Of a stretch of 64,000 nt of DNA, positions 1-11,834 are shown one piece after another. Origin of the DNA: Apodemus sylvaticus (lineage: Eukaryota; Chordata; Mammalia; Rodentia; Muridae); NCBI RefSeq assembly GCF_947179515.1, contig NC_067477.1, forward strand, positions 117,811,562-117,875,561. The letters are read 5' to 3'. The notes below the pieces were generated by a model. It had not been told where the DNA came from and did not search any database. It worked only from the letters and a program-made list of their open reading frames with translations. Made by a program: the position numbers and the translations under genes. Every line of letters starts with the position of its first letter. The first letter of the stretch is position 1.

Positions 1-264
1 TTGGTATTTTGACTATTATGTGATTGGAGGCATTTCTTTTCTGGTCCAATCTATTTGGAGTTCTGTAGGCTTCTTGTATGTTTATGTGTATCTTTTTCTT
101 TAGGTTTGGAAAGTTTTCTTCTATAATTTTGTTGAAGATATTTACTGCCTCTTTATGTTGGGTATCTTCACTCTCTTCTATACCCATTATCCTTAGTTTT
201 GGTTTTCTAATTGTGTCCTGGGTTTCCTGGATGCTTTGGGTTAGGAACTTTTTCCATTTGCATT

Positions 265-744
265 TTATTTGACTGTTGTGTCTATGTTTTCTATGGTATG
301 TTCTGCACCTGAGATTCTCTCTTCTATCTTTTGTAATCTGTTGGTGATGCTTGCATTTATGACTCCTGATCTCTTTCCTAGGTTTTCTATCTCCAGGGTT
401 GTTGCCCTTTGTGATTTCTTTATTGTTTCTAGTTCCATTTTTAGATCCTGGATGGTTTTGCTCAATTCCTTCACCTGTTTGGTTGTGTTTTCCTGTAGTT
501 CTTTAAGGGAATTTTGTGTTTCTGCTTTAAGGGCTTCTACCTGTTTACCTGTTTCTTTAAGGGAGTTATTTATGTCCTTCTTAAAGTCCTCTATCATCAT
601 CATGAGGTGTGATTTTAAATAGGAATCTTTCCTTTCTGGTGTGTTGGGGTATCCAGGGCTCGCTGTGGTGGGAGAACTGGGTTCTGATGATTCCAAGCAG
701 CCCTGGTTTCTGTTGCTTGTGTTCTTGCCCTTGCCTTTTGCCAT
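265..744 (-). pseudogene. L1 ORF1 N-terminal part, broken
   Basis: In L1, ORF1p is an RNA-binding coiled-coil protein that packages L1 RNA. This frame encodes 159 residues from the ATG at 742-744. It has a basic start (MAKGKGKN), a Ser/Pro-rich segment, and a coiled coil with repeated SLKELQEN-like heptads from about residue 45 to 140. The frame ends at a TAA (262-264 on the plus strand) where the intact copy at 30.7-31.9 kb has a GAA codon (VKEN). The RRM and C-terminal domains lie beyond this stop in 1-264. A nonsense substitution is the simplest explanation. Confidence 0.8.
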
Positions 745-784
745 CTCTTTATCTCTGGTGTTAGCTGCTCTTGCTATCTCTGAC

Positions 785-1258
785 CGTGGCTTGTCCCTCC
801 TGCAAACCTGTGTGTCAGTACTACTGGAAGACCAATTCTTTCCAGGAGGAATTTGGGTATTAAGAACTATGGTACGGGGTCAACTCTGGGGTGCAGAATA
901 AAATCAGAAGGATCCTGTCCCCAGCTGTTCCTTGGTTCCTGTGTCTTGATGGCTCTGTGAGGGTCCCTCTTGGGCCAGGAATTTCAACAGAAGTGTTGGT
1001 CTTACCAGTGCTCGCAGGTGTGTCAGCTCTCCTGGGAGATCAGCTCTCTCCTGGTGATATTTGTGTATTTAGCACTGTGGTACAGGTTTAACTCTGGGTG
1101 CAGATGGAAACTGGAAGTCTCCTGTCCCAGGCCACTCCTGTGTCCTGAGGGTTCCTGGAGGGTCCCTCTGAGCAGCAGTGGTGGATTTACCTGTGTTCAC
1201 AGGATTGTCTGCACTTCTGGGAGGCTAACTCTCTCAGCTCAGGGCCCGGGTGTCTGAT
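785..1258 (-). promoter_or_regulatory. L1 5'UTR tandem monomers, about 207 bp period
   Basis: A motif reading CTGGGAGACC-like recurs at 824, 1032 and 1217, followed by a similar GGTATTTGGGTAT-like stretch. This gives periods of about 208 and 185 bp. Rodent L1 promoters are built from tandem monomers, so this is read as the internal promoter of the antisense L1. Two full units and one partial unit are visible. The same monomer type occurs at 48.9-49.26 kb but not in the L1 at 32.0-32.9 kb. Confidence 0.7.
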
Positions 1259-1269
1259 TTTTCTTTAGC

Positions 1270-1433
1270 TTTTTTTTTTTTTTTTTTTTTTTTTAAATGA
1301 GCGTTCATTGTGTACTCATGGCCGGTTTGGAACTCAATGTGTAAACCATGTTGGCCTCAAAGTCAGAGCTCCACCAGCATCTGCCTCCTGAGTGCTGGGA
1401 TTAAAGATGTATGTCACTACCCTCAGCTGGGGC
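1270..1433 (-). mobile_element. B1 SINE, diverged
   Basis: An antisense B1 lies after a run of about 24 T (its A-tail). Its parts are recognisable: 'TTGGCCTCAAA', 'CTCCTGAGTGCTGGGATTAAAG' (interrupted by changes) and a degraded head. It is more diverged than the B1s at 14.1 and 23.1 kb. It abuts the 5' end of the L1. Confidence 0.75.
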
Positions 1434-4400
1434 TTTTCATTTTTTTTGAACAGGCTTTAGGCAAGGTTGCTAAGAACTCTAAAGTTTACAAATCTCTGTT
1501 ACTCAGAAGTGTTGCTTCTATTTATCCTCCTGATTCATCTAAGTCTTAGAAGAGATTTAAAAACAATCCTACTATTGAGCTAATAACTGGTTACAGCTTA
1601 ATGTGCTGTTTTAATGTAGTATTTACATTTTCAGTATTGATTACAGTCTGGTTCTTCACCTAAAGGAAGGAGCCCTAGATGCTGGTTTTTCACCAACCTC
1701 AATGGGTAGATGTGGATAAGAGAGTTCACATAGCAGGAGTGAATTCAAACACTTGAATTTGTTTTTGTGTCTTTGTTGGATCCTGGCTAGGCCCTGGTGA
1801 GACCCTTAAATGTGTATTGGTCCCTGACGGCTGCAGAAACTCACTTGGTGCCCTTAGTTTTGTGAATCAACCCTTGTAGCTTGACTTGCTGGTTTGAAAG
1901 ACACTCTCAAAGAGAGAAAAGAAAAATCCATCAATGAAGTTCAGAACACTATTCTGTACATCTTTGATTCAGACCGTACTTTGTGATATGAGCTTACTAC
2001 TGTGTGGGAATCTAGTCTAGCCATTCTTAAAACATGTACACTGGAACACTGCTTCATCCATTTCCCCAACAAGCAGTTCATTGAATTGCTTTCATGTACT
2101 GGACTCCGTCATATAAATTGCAGTATTATATGGATTGCAGTAGAGAATTAAAAATAACTTATTCTTCCAGAGCTTGTTAATCTACTTGTGAAAGGGGTAT
2201 GAGTGGATTTAAAAATATATATAAAAAGGCAGGAAGCATTTGTAGCTACTACTTTTATTAACTGCAGAATTTCCTGTTCACTGCATATTACTATAAGAGT
2301 TGGTCAGGGTTTGAGGATATCCAATGTATCATTTGACCTGCGAACCTCTAGGTCTTTTGTCTGTATTGTATTCTGTAGAAAAGAATTGTATTCTGTAGAA
2401 AATGCTCTTACATACTTACTCCTAAACTTCAAGAATGAGAGTGTTTGCCATTGTTGTCAATGATGTTTGGGGGCTCAGCAGGGTAGAGAGGGCTATTTCT
2501 CATACAGCGCAGGGTCACTTGTTTCTTCTCCTGTTTACTGTCAAGTAATGATGTTTTACACTCAGCAAATAACTCTGTTGATGCTTTAAACACAATGGCA
2601 GGAGAATGGTGTAAAGGCCAAATAAAGAAACTGAGGCCACTTGCCTGACTTGGATGTGGTGAGAATGGAAAGTTTAGAGAAGAAGGCATGGGAAGGACAA
2701 TTGTAAGTGAGCATGTTATCCCGAGTAGAAGTCTATCCTGTCTTATTCCTTACATTACACTGCCTGGGAAAGGTGACTCTGTAGGCCTAAGTAGCCTGAG
2801 GAGAGAAGGCAGCCAGGCCACAGGCCAATAACTATAATATATGATTTCTTGGTTTTGATTTTTTCTCTTTAAATTATTTTTCTTATGTATTGTTTTAAGA
2901 TGCTAGGTCTGTAGTAATTTGTTACGTAGTCACTGAAAACCAAAAAGAAAACCACACCTCTCTTTTCATAAATGATGGACTAGAAGATCATGGAACCATA
3001 GTATTCACCAATGCATGTTGGGGGGCGTCCAACTTTCAGAATCACTGGATTGTATTGTTGACCTCTGTCTCCCAGGGTATTATCTAGCAGACTACTTTTG
3101 TACTTATAGGATATGCACTAAGGTCAGCTCTTCTGCAAGAGCTTTGCTGCACCACAGGAGGAATAGACAGGTGGACAGAGCTAGTGTCTATGGAGTGCCC
3201 CAGGAGCTGTGTGCAAGAAAGGGGTCAGGCCTTCTGTGTTTTACTGGTAGAAAAATGTATCCTTTCCATTAGGCTTGGGTCTGACATAGTAAAACACTAT
3301 GATTACTACAGAACTTCTAGCATGAGTTTATGGAGTGTAGGCTAGCAGCCACTGACCCTTTTAACAGTGAAGGAGTTGATGCTGGAGCTCAGGGGTGACT
3401 TGCACAAAGTCAAACACTGAGTAGTTCAGACACTGTCATGAGCTAAGATCTATAGACTCCAGACAGTATTTCTTCTGGTGCTGTATTTCCTTACTTAAAA
3501 AAAAAAAACTAAAATGAAACTATTACCTTTTCTTCATATATAATAGTCTACCCAGGTCAATGGAGGAGAGAATAATTAAGTCCAGCATGGTCTAGTTTTA
3601 AGGGAGAGCGGCTTACACAAACTAGCTCAAGACCCAAGGGACCATCTTATGTTCACACCTGACTTCCCTGAGTCTCCAAACCTCTACTCTTAAGGCTGCA
3701 CAGGATGCATAGTGTGCTCTTTTGTGCATTCTGTATCGATTTGCTCAGGTCCCTTATGGCCTCAGTAAGATGAAGCTAGGGCTTATGGCTCCTAGCTGGG
3801 CTCTCCCATTATTTGTTTTATATGGATATCCACTTGGTGAAGAATTGCAGGCATCTGGGCCAGGATTGGCCATCCACTTGTGCTTGAAGGTGGAGAGTGT
3901 CTTTCAGAAGTTTGACCAGTGGCATCAAGGAAGGTGCTATGGAGATCACTGCTACAAGGGCCAAGTGAAGGTGGCTGTTATCTGCCTGCTATGTGCATCT
4001 CATTTAGGAAACTGCCTCCTTCCTGGCAAGATGCACCATATTATAAAAATCCCATTCCCTTCCCTCCCATTCTCCATTAAACCTATTACCCAAAGACCAC
4101 TTAGGTCATTTCCTTTGTTGTTTTTTTTAATTCAGCTCTTTCATCTTTCAGCTTTTCTATTAGTGCTTTTTGCCTCCCCCTAGCATTAGAGTATCCATGG
4201 AAGGCATTTGAGACATTCATTCCATAGCTTCAGTGTCCTCTGGAGTTATCCTCTCTTTCCTAACCTATCCAAAATCCATCCCCAACCTTGGTATGTCCTG
4301 GCTTTTGAGGGCAAGGACTAAACAGCCATGTCCAGAGTGATGTCACCAGATGGAATGATGCTGATGATATTTCCTCCAAGGGCCCAGCTGCTGGCTAATG

Positions 4401-4990
4401 TGAATGCCAGGTGAGGTCCATGGACATGACTTGTCTGAACCCAAGGGCCACATCCAGTTTCCCAGCTCTTCCTGTGATTCACCCTCGCTGGAAGCTGTTG
4501 AATCACCACAATCAGGAAAAGGTACTAATACTTGGCACTGAAATTTAATAGCTCTCCTAGCCTAGGGACTTCATTAGTTGGAGGGAGAATAAATGACAAG
4601 CTTTTTATGACCCTGAGCTTTGTACATAGAGCTCCCTAGACCATACCAGCCAAGAAGAGGAGCCACTGCACGTTAGAATAGACATCTAAGGGAGAAAACT
4701 TTTCTTTTTGTGCTTATATAATAGTTGCGTTATTTTTTTTTATAACCTGGATCCACAACTCCTATGCAAAGGTGATTAGAATTTGGCCTTGGGAAATGGG
4801 AAAGGAATTGATTAGATATATTTGGCAAAGTCTGACTCAGGAACGCTAAACCACAGTGATGGGGGAAGTATGTGTCTAGCTGTGTCTCCATCCCAGGTTT
4901 TCTTGCTTAGGGGTATCCCTGAACCAAGCAGTGTGAGTATAAAGTGCTTTTTTTGTTTTCTGGGTCAGTTTTAACAGTCCTCTGGAACAT
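1434..4990. other. No recognised gene or repeat
   Basis: About 3.5 kb in which I see no coding exon, RNA gene or clear repeat. Frames up to 153 codons occur (for example 3722-4183), but they lack domain similarity and look like chance. A 20 bp direct repeat is at 2365-2402. Confidence 0.5.
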
Positions 4991-5004
4991 TTTTTTTTTG
5001 TTCT

Positions 5005-5825
5005 GAGTGACTCAAAATTCTTTGTTTAGCTCTGTACCCCATTTTTAATAGGGTTATTTGTTTCTCAGGAGTCTAACTTCTTGAGTTCTTTGTATATATT
5101 AAATATTAGCCCTCTATTGGATATAGGATTGGTAAAGATATTTTCCCAATCTGTTGGTTGCCATTTTGTCCTATTGACAGTGTCCTTTGCCTTATAGAAG
5201 CTTTGCAATTTTATGAGGTCCCATTTGTGAATTCTTGATCTTAGAGCATAAGTCACTGGTGTTCTGTTCAGGAAATTTTCCCCTGTGCCCATGTGTTCAA
5301 GGCTCTTCCCCACTTTCTCTTCTATTAGTTTCAGTGTGTCTGGTCTTATGTGAAGATCCTTGATTCACTTGGACTTGAGCTTTGTATAAGGAGATAAGAA
5401 TGGATTGATGTGCATTCTTCTGCATGATGACCATCAATTGAACCAGCACCATTTGTTGAAAATGCTCTTTTTTCTGCTGGATGGTTTTAGCTCCTTTGTC
5501 AAAGATCAAGTGACCATAGGTGTGTGGGTTCATTTCTGGGTCTTCAACTCTATTCCACTGATCTACCTGCTTGTCTCTGTACCAGTATCATACAGTTGTT
5601 CTCACTATTGCTCTGTAGAACAGTTTGAGGTCAGAGATGTTGATTCCCCCAGAAGTTCTTTTATTGTTGAGAATAGTTTTCGCTATCCTGGGTTTTTTGT
5701 TTTTCCAAATTTGAGATTGCTCTGACTCTATGAAAAATTGAGTTGGAATTTTGATGGGGATTTCATTGAATCTGTAGATTGCTTTTGGCAAGATGGCCAT
5801 CTTTGCTATATTAATCCTGCCAATC
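5005..5825 (-). mobile_element. L1 ORF2 3'-region fragment
   Basis: Antisense ORF2 sequence running from the region before the C-terminal domain up through the 'LPKAIYRFN' region. Translated pieces such as 'RSRIHKWDLIKLQSFYKAKDT' and 'TNPISNRGLIFNIYKELKKLDS' match the other L1 copies here. Both ends are abrupt: the left edge lies next to a run of 10 T at about 4990, and the right edge joins a 3'UTR-like piece. No TSD is evident. Confidence 0.8.
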
Positions 5826-6055
5826 TCCCTGAGCTCCATCTGCTGTTTGGGTGTGAAGCTCTGCATCTCTTCCCATAGGTGGCTGAGTGGAGTCTCTAAG
5901 AGAATACTCATGCTAGGCTCCTGTCTACAACCATAATGGAGTAACATTAATAGTGTCAGGGATTTTTTTTTCTTGCCCCTGGGATGGGTCTCAAGTTGGG
6001 GCTGTTATTGGTTGGCCATTCCCTCAGACTCTGCTCTATCTTTGTACCTGCAATA
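5826..6055 (-). mobile_element. Old (Lx-like) L1 3'UTR fragment
   Basis: Antisense stretch with landmarks that I associate with rodent Lx-type 3'UTRs: 'GGCTCCTGTCT', 'GTGTCAGGGATT', 'GGGATGGGTCTCAAGTTGG' and 'GGTTGGCCATTCCCTCAG'. A 3'UTR lying on the 5' side of the ORF2 fragment means it is a separate insertion or a rearranged join at about 5826. Confidence 0.6.
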
Positions 6056-6254
6056 TAAGTTTTTAAATAACAAACTTGCTGTGTTGTTCTTTTGAACTCT
6101 TCCATTTCTTGTCATCAAGTGCTTTTGAGTTTGGCTTGTTCTTGTTCTTGCTTTTCTAAGACCTGAGGTGTATTATTAGGTTATTGAGATCTCTCTGATT
6201 TTTATAAGAAGTACCAATAGCTATGGACTTTCCTCTGTCTTAGAACTGTCTCAG

Positions 6255-6645
6255 ATGTGTTCTAAGTTTTAATTGTCAACTTGAAATAATATGGAATCAC
6301 TTGTGAAGTAAGTCTGATGAGGGATTGTGTAATTGGTGTTGTGGGTGTGTCTGTGAGGGATTATCTCATTTGTGTCAATAGAGGTGGGAAAACCTGCCTT
6401 GTATGGGTGGCAGCATTCCCTACTCAGAGAATCCTGAACTGTAGAAGAATGGAAAAAGTTTGCTGAACACAACACACATGTATTGTCTATCTGCTCATGA
6501 CTAGCTGCATCAAGTTCCAGCCACCATGATTTTACTACAATGATGCTCTGTAGCATGTTATTGTGGACCAAATAAATACCTTCATTAAGTTGTGTTTTCA
6601 GACTATTTTGTCATAGTAATAGCAAATGTAACTTAAGACAATTTC
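6255..6645 (+). mobile_element. Dispersed rodent repeat, LTR-like or DNA-type, family uncertain
   Basis: Begins near 'TTGTCAACTTGA', has an internal 'AAATAAATACCTTC' near its end, and finishes with 'AACTTAAGACAA'. The same head (TGTCAACTTGACACA) and tail (AATAAACC...AACCCTGAC) occur in the repeat at 48.5-48.88 kb. It is a common rodent interspersed repeat by recollection, but I cannot name the family with confidence. Confidence 0.5.
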
Positions 6646-7955
6646 ATTTTTTCACTCAATTTTCACATTTTGTATCCCCCTTCTCCTGCTTTCTCAAATA
6701 ACCCAGCAGTCATTCCAGAGGTTATTGTTAGGCTTCCAAGAATATGTAAAATTTTTATGGTTCCTTTTGCTATTAATTTTAAATTTTATTTAATTATTAT
6801 CTGATCTGACCTAAGACACTATTTCATTCCTTTTATATTTGTTAAGGTTTGCTTTGTGGCCTAGAATGTCATCTATTTTAGACAAATTTTTATGGGGTAC
6901 TAATAAGAAATCATGCTCTACAGCTGTTGGGTGGATATTTATTAAGTCTGTTTGATATATAGTATATTTTTATCTAAGAAGTTTTTTTTCTCTTTTCTTC
7001 CTTCATTTTTAGGGGGAGGCTCTTTGAAGGTTCTTTGGTATTCTGTAGTTTGGATGACATATCCAAAAATGAGAATGAGGTATTGGAATCCCCACTTTTA
7101 TTGTATCTATACTGATTTGACCTTTTAAGTCCAGCCTTTTAGTTTTACCAAATTGGGAGCTTTATCACTCAGCACATACATATTTATAATTGTTAATCTT
7201 CTTGGTGAATTCTTCCTTTCAGTAATATATAATGACTATCATTGTCTCTTCTGATTAATTTTGTTTGAAGTCTTCTTCATATACCAGTAATAGTGATAAC
7301 AGCTTGATTTCAGCTTTTATTTGCTTGATAATTTGACTCATCCATTAACCCTCAGGATGTAGTTATCATTGTCAATGAGATGTATTTCATGGAGACATTA
7401 GATAGTTGGGTCTTACGTTTTAATTCAATCAGTCTTTATTGGTGAGTCAAAACCATTTATACTTAAAGCTATTACTGAGAAATATTGACTAATTCCTTTG
7501 ATTTTTTCTATTTGGTTGGATTATTGTTTTTCTTTTATCTATTTTCTTTTTGTGTTGTAGTTTTTGTTCCTTTATTAGTATTGAAGGTCTGCAAGTTTAT
7601 TGTATTATGCATGATGGTGTGTTCCTTTCTTGAAATTTATTTTTTCTTACGTTCTTAAGGTTGAGACTTCTAACCTATGTATATTCTTTTAATTATCTCT
7701 TACAGCACTGACTTAGTAGTCATGGTCTTTTTTATTTTGATCTTGTTCTGAAGTATCCCCTTTTCTCTTTCAGTTATAAACAGCTTTCTGAGATATAGCA
7801 CTCTTGATGGGAAGTTATTTACTTTCACAGTTTAAATTTATCATTCCCTGTTTATCTGGCCTTTAGGATTGCTAATGAAGGATTTGATGATGCATTGACA
7901 TCTTTGCCTTTTTAAGAGGGTTGGCACTTTTTCCTATAGTTTTGATAGACCTGTG
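6646..7955 (-). mobile_element. Ancient mammalian L1 (L1M-like) relic
   Basis: Antisense, very diverged ORF2 and spacer sequence. Recognisable stretches include 'TTGCTTTGTGGCCTAGAATGT', 'GCTGTTGGGTGGATATTTATTAAGTCTGTT' (split by changes) and 'TTGGGTCTTACGTTTTAATTCAATCAGTC'-like text. These match the general pattern of old mammalian L1 copies. No frame is open. The younger L1 at 7971 was inserted at its right edge. Confidence 0.6.
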
Positions 7956-7970
7956 GTTTTTTATATTTTC

Positions 7971-10381
7971 TTTTTTTTAATTTTCTATATTCTTTGTTTA
8001 CATTCCAAATGATTTCCCCTTTCCCAGTTCCCCCCTCCCCATATGTCCCACAAGCCTTCTTCTCTCCACCCATTCTCCAATCACCTCCCTCCTTTTCCTC
8101 TGTCCTGGTACTCCCCTACAATGCTGGATCAAGCCTTTCCAGGATCAGGGCCCTCTCCTTCTTCATGGGAGTCATTTGATATGCTAATTGTGTCTTGGGT
8201 ATTCAGAGCTTCTGGGCTAATTAATATCCACTTATCAGTGATTGCATTCCATGTGTGATTGGGTTACCTCACTTAGGATATTTTTCAGTTCCAAACATTT
8301 GCCTAAAAATTTCATGAATTCATTGTTTTTAATTGCAGAATAGCATTCCATTGTGTAAATACACCACATTTTCTGTATCCATTCCTCCATTGAAGGACAT
8401 CTGGGTTCTTTCCAGCTTCTGGCTATTATAAATAAGGCTGCTATGAACATAGTGGAGCATGTATCCTTATTGCATGCCAGGGAATCCACTGGGTATATGC
8501 CCCAGAGAGGTATAGCAGGGTCCTTCAGAAGTGTCATGTCCAGTTTTCTGAGGAAACGCCAGACTGATTTCCATAGTGGTTGTGACATCTTACAATCCCA
8601 CCAGCAATGGAGGAATGTTCCTCTTTCTCCACATCCTCGTCAACACCTGCTGTCTCCTGAGTTTTTAACCTTAGCCATTCTGACTGGTGTGAGGTGAAAT
8701 TTCAGGGTTGTTTTGATTTGCATTTCCCTAATGACTAATGATGTTGAGTATTTCTTAAGGTGCTTCTCAGACATCTGAATATCTTCAGGTGAAAATTCTT
8801 TGTTTAGATCTGTACCCCATTTTTTACTAGGGTTAATTGTTTCCCTGGGGTCTAACTTTCTGAGTTCTTTGTATATATTGGATATTAGCCCTCTATCGAA
8901 TATAGGGTTGGTGAAGATCTTTTCCCAATTTGTTGGTTGCCGTTTTGTCCTTTTGACAGTGTCCTTTGCCTAACAGAAACTTTGTAATTTCATGAGGTCC
9001 CATTTGTCAATTCTTGATCTTAGAGCATAAGCTATTGGTGTTCTGTTCAGGAACTTTTCCCCTGTGCCCATGTCCTCAAGGGTTTCCCCCAGTTTCTTTT
9101 CTATGAGTTTCAGTGTGTCTGGTTTTACATGGATGGAGTTGAGCTTAGTACAAGGAGATAAGAATGGATCAATTCGCATTCATCTGCATGCTGACCTCCA
9201 GTTGAACCAGCACCATTTGTTGAATCCAGATTAATTTAAGAATTGCTTTTTCTAACTCTATGAAGAACTGAGTTGGCATTTTGATGGGGATTGCGTTGAA
9301 TCTGTATATTGCTTTTGGCAAAATGGCCATTTTAACTATATTAATCCTGCCAGTCCACGAGCATGGAAGATTTTTCCATTTTCTGAGGTATTCTTCGATT
9401 TCCTTCTTCAGAGCCCTGAAGTTCTTCTCATACAGATCTTTTATTTGTTTGGTTAGAGTCACACCAAGATACTTTATATTGTTTGTGGCTATTGTGAAGG
9501 GCGTCATTTCCCTAACTCCTTTCTCAGCATGCTTATCCTTTGAGTATAGGAAGGCAACTGATTTGCTTGAGTTTATTTTATAACCACCCACTTTGCTGAA
9601 GTTGTTTATCAGCTGCAGGAGTTCTCTGGTGGAGTTTTTTGGGTCACTGAAGTATACTATCATATCATCTGCAAATAGTGATGATTTTACTTCTTCCTTT
9701 CCAATTTGCATCCCTTTGACCTCCTTATATTGTCTAATTGCTCTAGCTAGAACTTCAAGTACTATATTGAAAAGATATGGAGAGAGAGGGCAGCCTTGTC
9801 TAGTCCCTGATTTTAGTGGGATTGCTTCAAGTTTCTGTCCATTTAGTTTGATGCTGGCTACCGGTTTGCTGTATATTGCTTTAACTATGTTTAGGTATGG
9901 GCCTTGAATTCCTGTTCTTTCCAAGACTTTTAACATGAAAGGATGCTGAATTTTGTCAAATGCTTTTTCAGCATCTAATGAAATGATCATGTGGTTTTTT
10001 TCCTTTGAGTTTGTTTATGTAGTGGATTGCATTGATGGATTTCTGTATATTGAACTATCCCTGCATCCCTGGGATAAAGCCTACTTGATCATGGTGGATG
10101 ATTGTTTTGATGTGTTCTTGGATTCCGTTGGCAAAAATTTTATTTAGTATTTTTGCATAGATATTCTTAAGGGAAATTGGCCTGAAGTTCTCTTTCTTTG
10201 TTGGATCTTTGTGTGGTTTTGGTATCAGCGTAATTGTGGCTTCATAGAACCAGTTGGGTAGTGTTCCTTCTGTTTCTATTTTGTGGAATAGTTTGAAGAG
10301 TATTGGTGTTAGGTCTTCTTTGAAGGTCTGATAGAATTCTGCACTAAAACCATCTGGTCCTGTGCTTTTTTTTTGTTGGAA
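7971..10381 (-). mobile_element. 5'-truncated L1, 2.4 kb, short 3'UTR subtype
   Basis: The L1 3' end lies at left, with a T-rich tail and then 'CTTTGTTTACATTCC'. The ORF2 C-terminal region follows, then the reverse transcriptase (RT) region up to about 10380. About 244 bp of ORF2 is missing at 9223/9224 compared with the copy at 27.8-28.06 kb, which shifts the frame. A possible imprecise TSD (GTTTTTTATATTTTC / GTTTTTATGTTTTG) lies at 7956-7970 and 10382-10395. Its 3' end is the same subtype as the small insert at 27034-27387. Confidence 0.85.
9169..9990 (-). pseudogene. L1 ORF2 reverse-transcriptase fragment
   Basis: An open frame of 273 codons within the L1 above. It holds the RT palm: 'SLDAEKAFDKIQHP' (first catalytic Asp), 'GTRQGCPLSPYLFN' and 'LFADDMIVYFSD' (the FADD active-site pair). 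In a working L1 this domain makes cDNA from L1 RNA at a nicked genomic target. Here the frame is cut upstream by an indel in the run at about 9995-10000 and downstream by the internal deletion at 9223, after which it reads out of frame. It is a dead fragment. Confidence 0.85.
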
Positions 10382-10399
10382 GTTTTTATGTTTTGATTA

Positions 10400-11008
10400 T
10401 AATCCTTCTTGAGAATTTCTCTGGTCATGACCATTAGGGCTCTAAATATTTCTTATGTTTATATATTCAATTCTCTCTAAATTTGAAAACAAATTATGTT
10501 ACAATTTCATGGAATAGAGTATATGTACTTTTGCTTTATATCTCAGCTTTTTTATCTCATGGGCTTTCAAAGTTTGGTTTCATGATAATAATCCTTAATT
10601 ATTCTAAATTTTTAATATAATAAGATAAAAAATACTACTAAAATGTAAATAAAATGAATAAGGAAACGTAAGAGCCAAGAACAGATAAAAAGAAGAAAAA
10701 AAAAAGAAAGTGTAGAACAGCTTCTGTTCCTGGGAATTTGAAAGTTGGAAACTAGTGGGCACATGCAGAGCATAGGGTGAGTTGAACTTGTGGGCTCTTA
10801 TCCTTCCTATGGTTTGTGCTGGTGCTAAACCTGTATAGGACAGGTGTTCAGTGTCTGCCAGAACTTCATTCACTTTAATACTTCCTTTCTTTGCAGACCA
10901 GGGGTTTCTACTAGACACATTTAGTTTTGCAGTCTGTGATGGGGAGTTTTGCCACTCTCTCAAGACTCCCCAGATAATAACCCCTGGATGCTGGTTGTTC
11001 AGGGAGGG
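10400..11008. other. No recognised gene
   Basis: AT-rich sequence between the L1 and the GT microsatellite. Nothing recognisable is seen. The first part may be leftover ancient L1. Confidence 0.4.
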
Positions 11009-11012
11009 GTGT

Positions 11013-11055
<43 letters not shown>

Positions 11056-11068
11056 TGTGTGTGTGTGT
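11009..11068. repeat. (GT)n microsatellite
   Basis: About 60 bp of alternating G and T with two TATG interruptions. Confidence 0.95.
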
Positions 11069-11342
11069 TATCTTCTAAGTACATTGAAAGTAGAGAAAGT
11101 AACTATAATACCCAGGTCTCTCTTTATACCTTTAAAAGCCACAAAGCATTAATTTCCCTTCTAGAGGTACACAATTGTGGATATAACATAGTTTTCTGGA
11201 GTTCAGTGAACTTCATGACATATATATATATGCCTACAGAGGTTGATCTACTCACTGACCTGAGATCAGGGCTATCAGACATCAGCACTATTCTTAGTTA
11301 ATGAGTTCTGATGTAGGACACCAAGGGCAGGACTGCATTTTC

Positions 11343-11744
11343 TTTCTTTCTTTTTTTTTTTATTCGATATAATTTTTTATTTACATTTCAAATGATTTCC
11401 CCTTTTCTAGCCCCCACTCCCCGAAAGTCCCATAAGCCCCTTTCTCTTCCCCTGTCCTCCCACCCACCCCTTCCCACTTCCCCGTTCTGGTTTTGCTGAA
11501 TACTGCTTCACTGAGTCTTTCCAGAACAAGGGGCCACTCCTCCTTTCTTCTTGTACCTCATTTGATGTGTGGATTATGTTTTGGGTATTCCAGTTTTCTA
11601 GGTTAATATCCACTTATTAGTGAGTGCATACCATGATTCACCTTTTGAGTCTGGGTTACCTCACTTAGTATGATGTTCTCTAGATCCATCCATTTGCCTA
11701 AGAATTTCATGAATTCATTGTTTCTAATGGCTGAATAGTACTCC
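11343..11744 (-). mobile_element. 5'-truncated L1 3' end, 402 bp
   Basis: A T-rich tail, then the 'TTCGATATAA...CATTTCAAATGATTTCCCC' 3'UTR subtype shared with the delta, gamma and zeta copies, ending in the last part of ORF2. A perfect 14 bp TSD, AGGACTGCATTTTC, lies at 11329-11342 and 11745-11758. This is a typical single retrotransposition event. Confidence 0.93.
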
Positions 11745-11834
11745 AGGACTGCATTTTCATATACTATGTCACTTTCACAGTCTGGGCTAAGCCTTTTGCC
11801 ACCTTTACATTTTTGTTTGTCAGTATCCCTATTA

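Larger units (their letters stand above)
1..1262 (-). mobile_element. L1 LINE, 5' part (ORF1 and 5'UTR), runs off the left edge
   Basis: Antisense L1 whose ORF1 start codon is at 742-744. The ORF1 C-terminal half fills 1-264 and the element continues left out of the window. The 5'UTR (745-1262) contains tandem units about 207 bp long. The copy is not intact, because ORF1 has an early stop. The right end stops just before the poly(T) of a B1. Family assignment rests on clear ORF1 protein similarity to the other L1s in this window. Confidence 0.9.

Noticed and set aside
3722..4183. 153-codon open frame
   Set aside because: No domain, no splice context seen, composition like its surroundings; read as chance.
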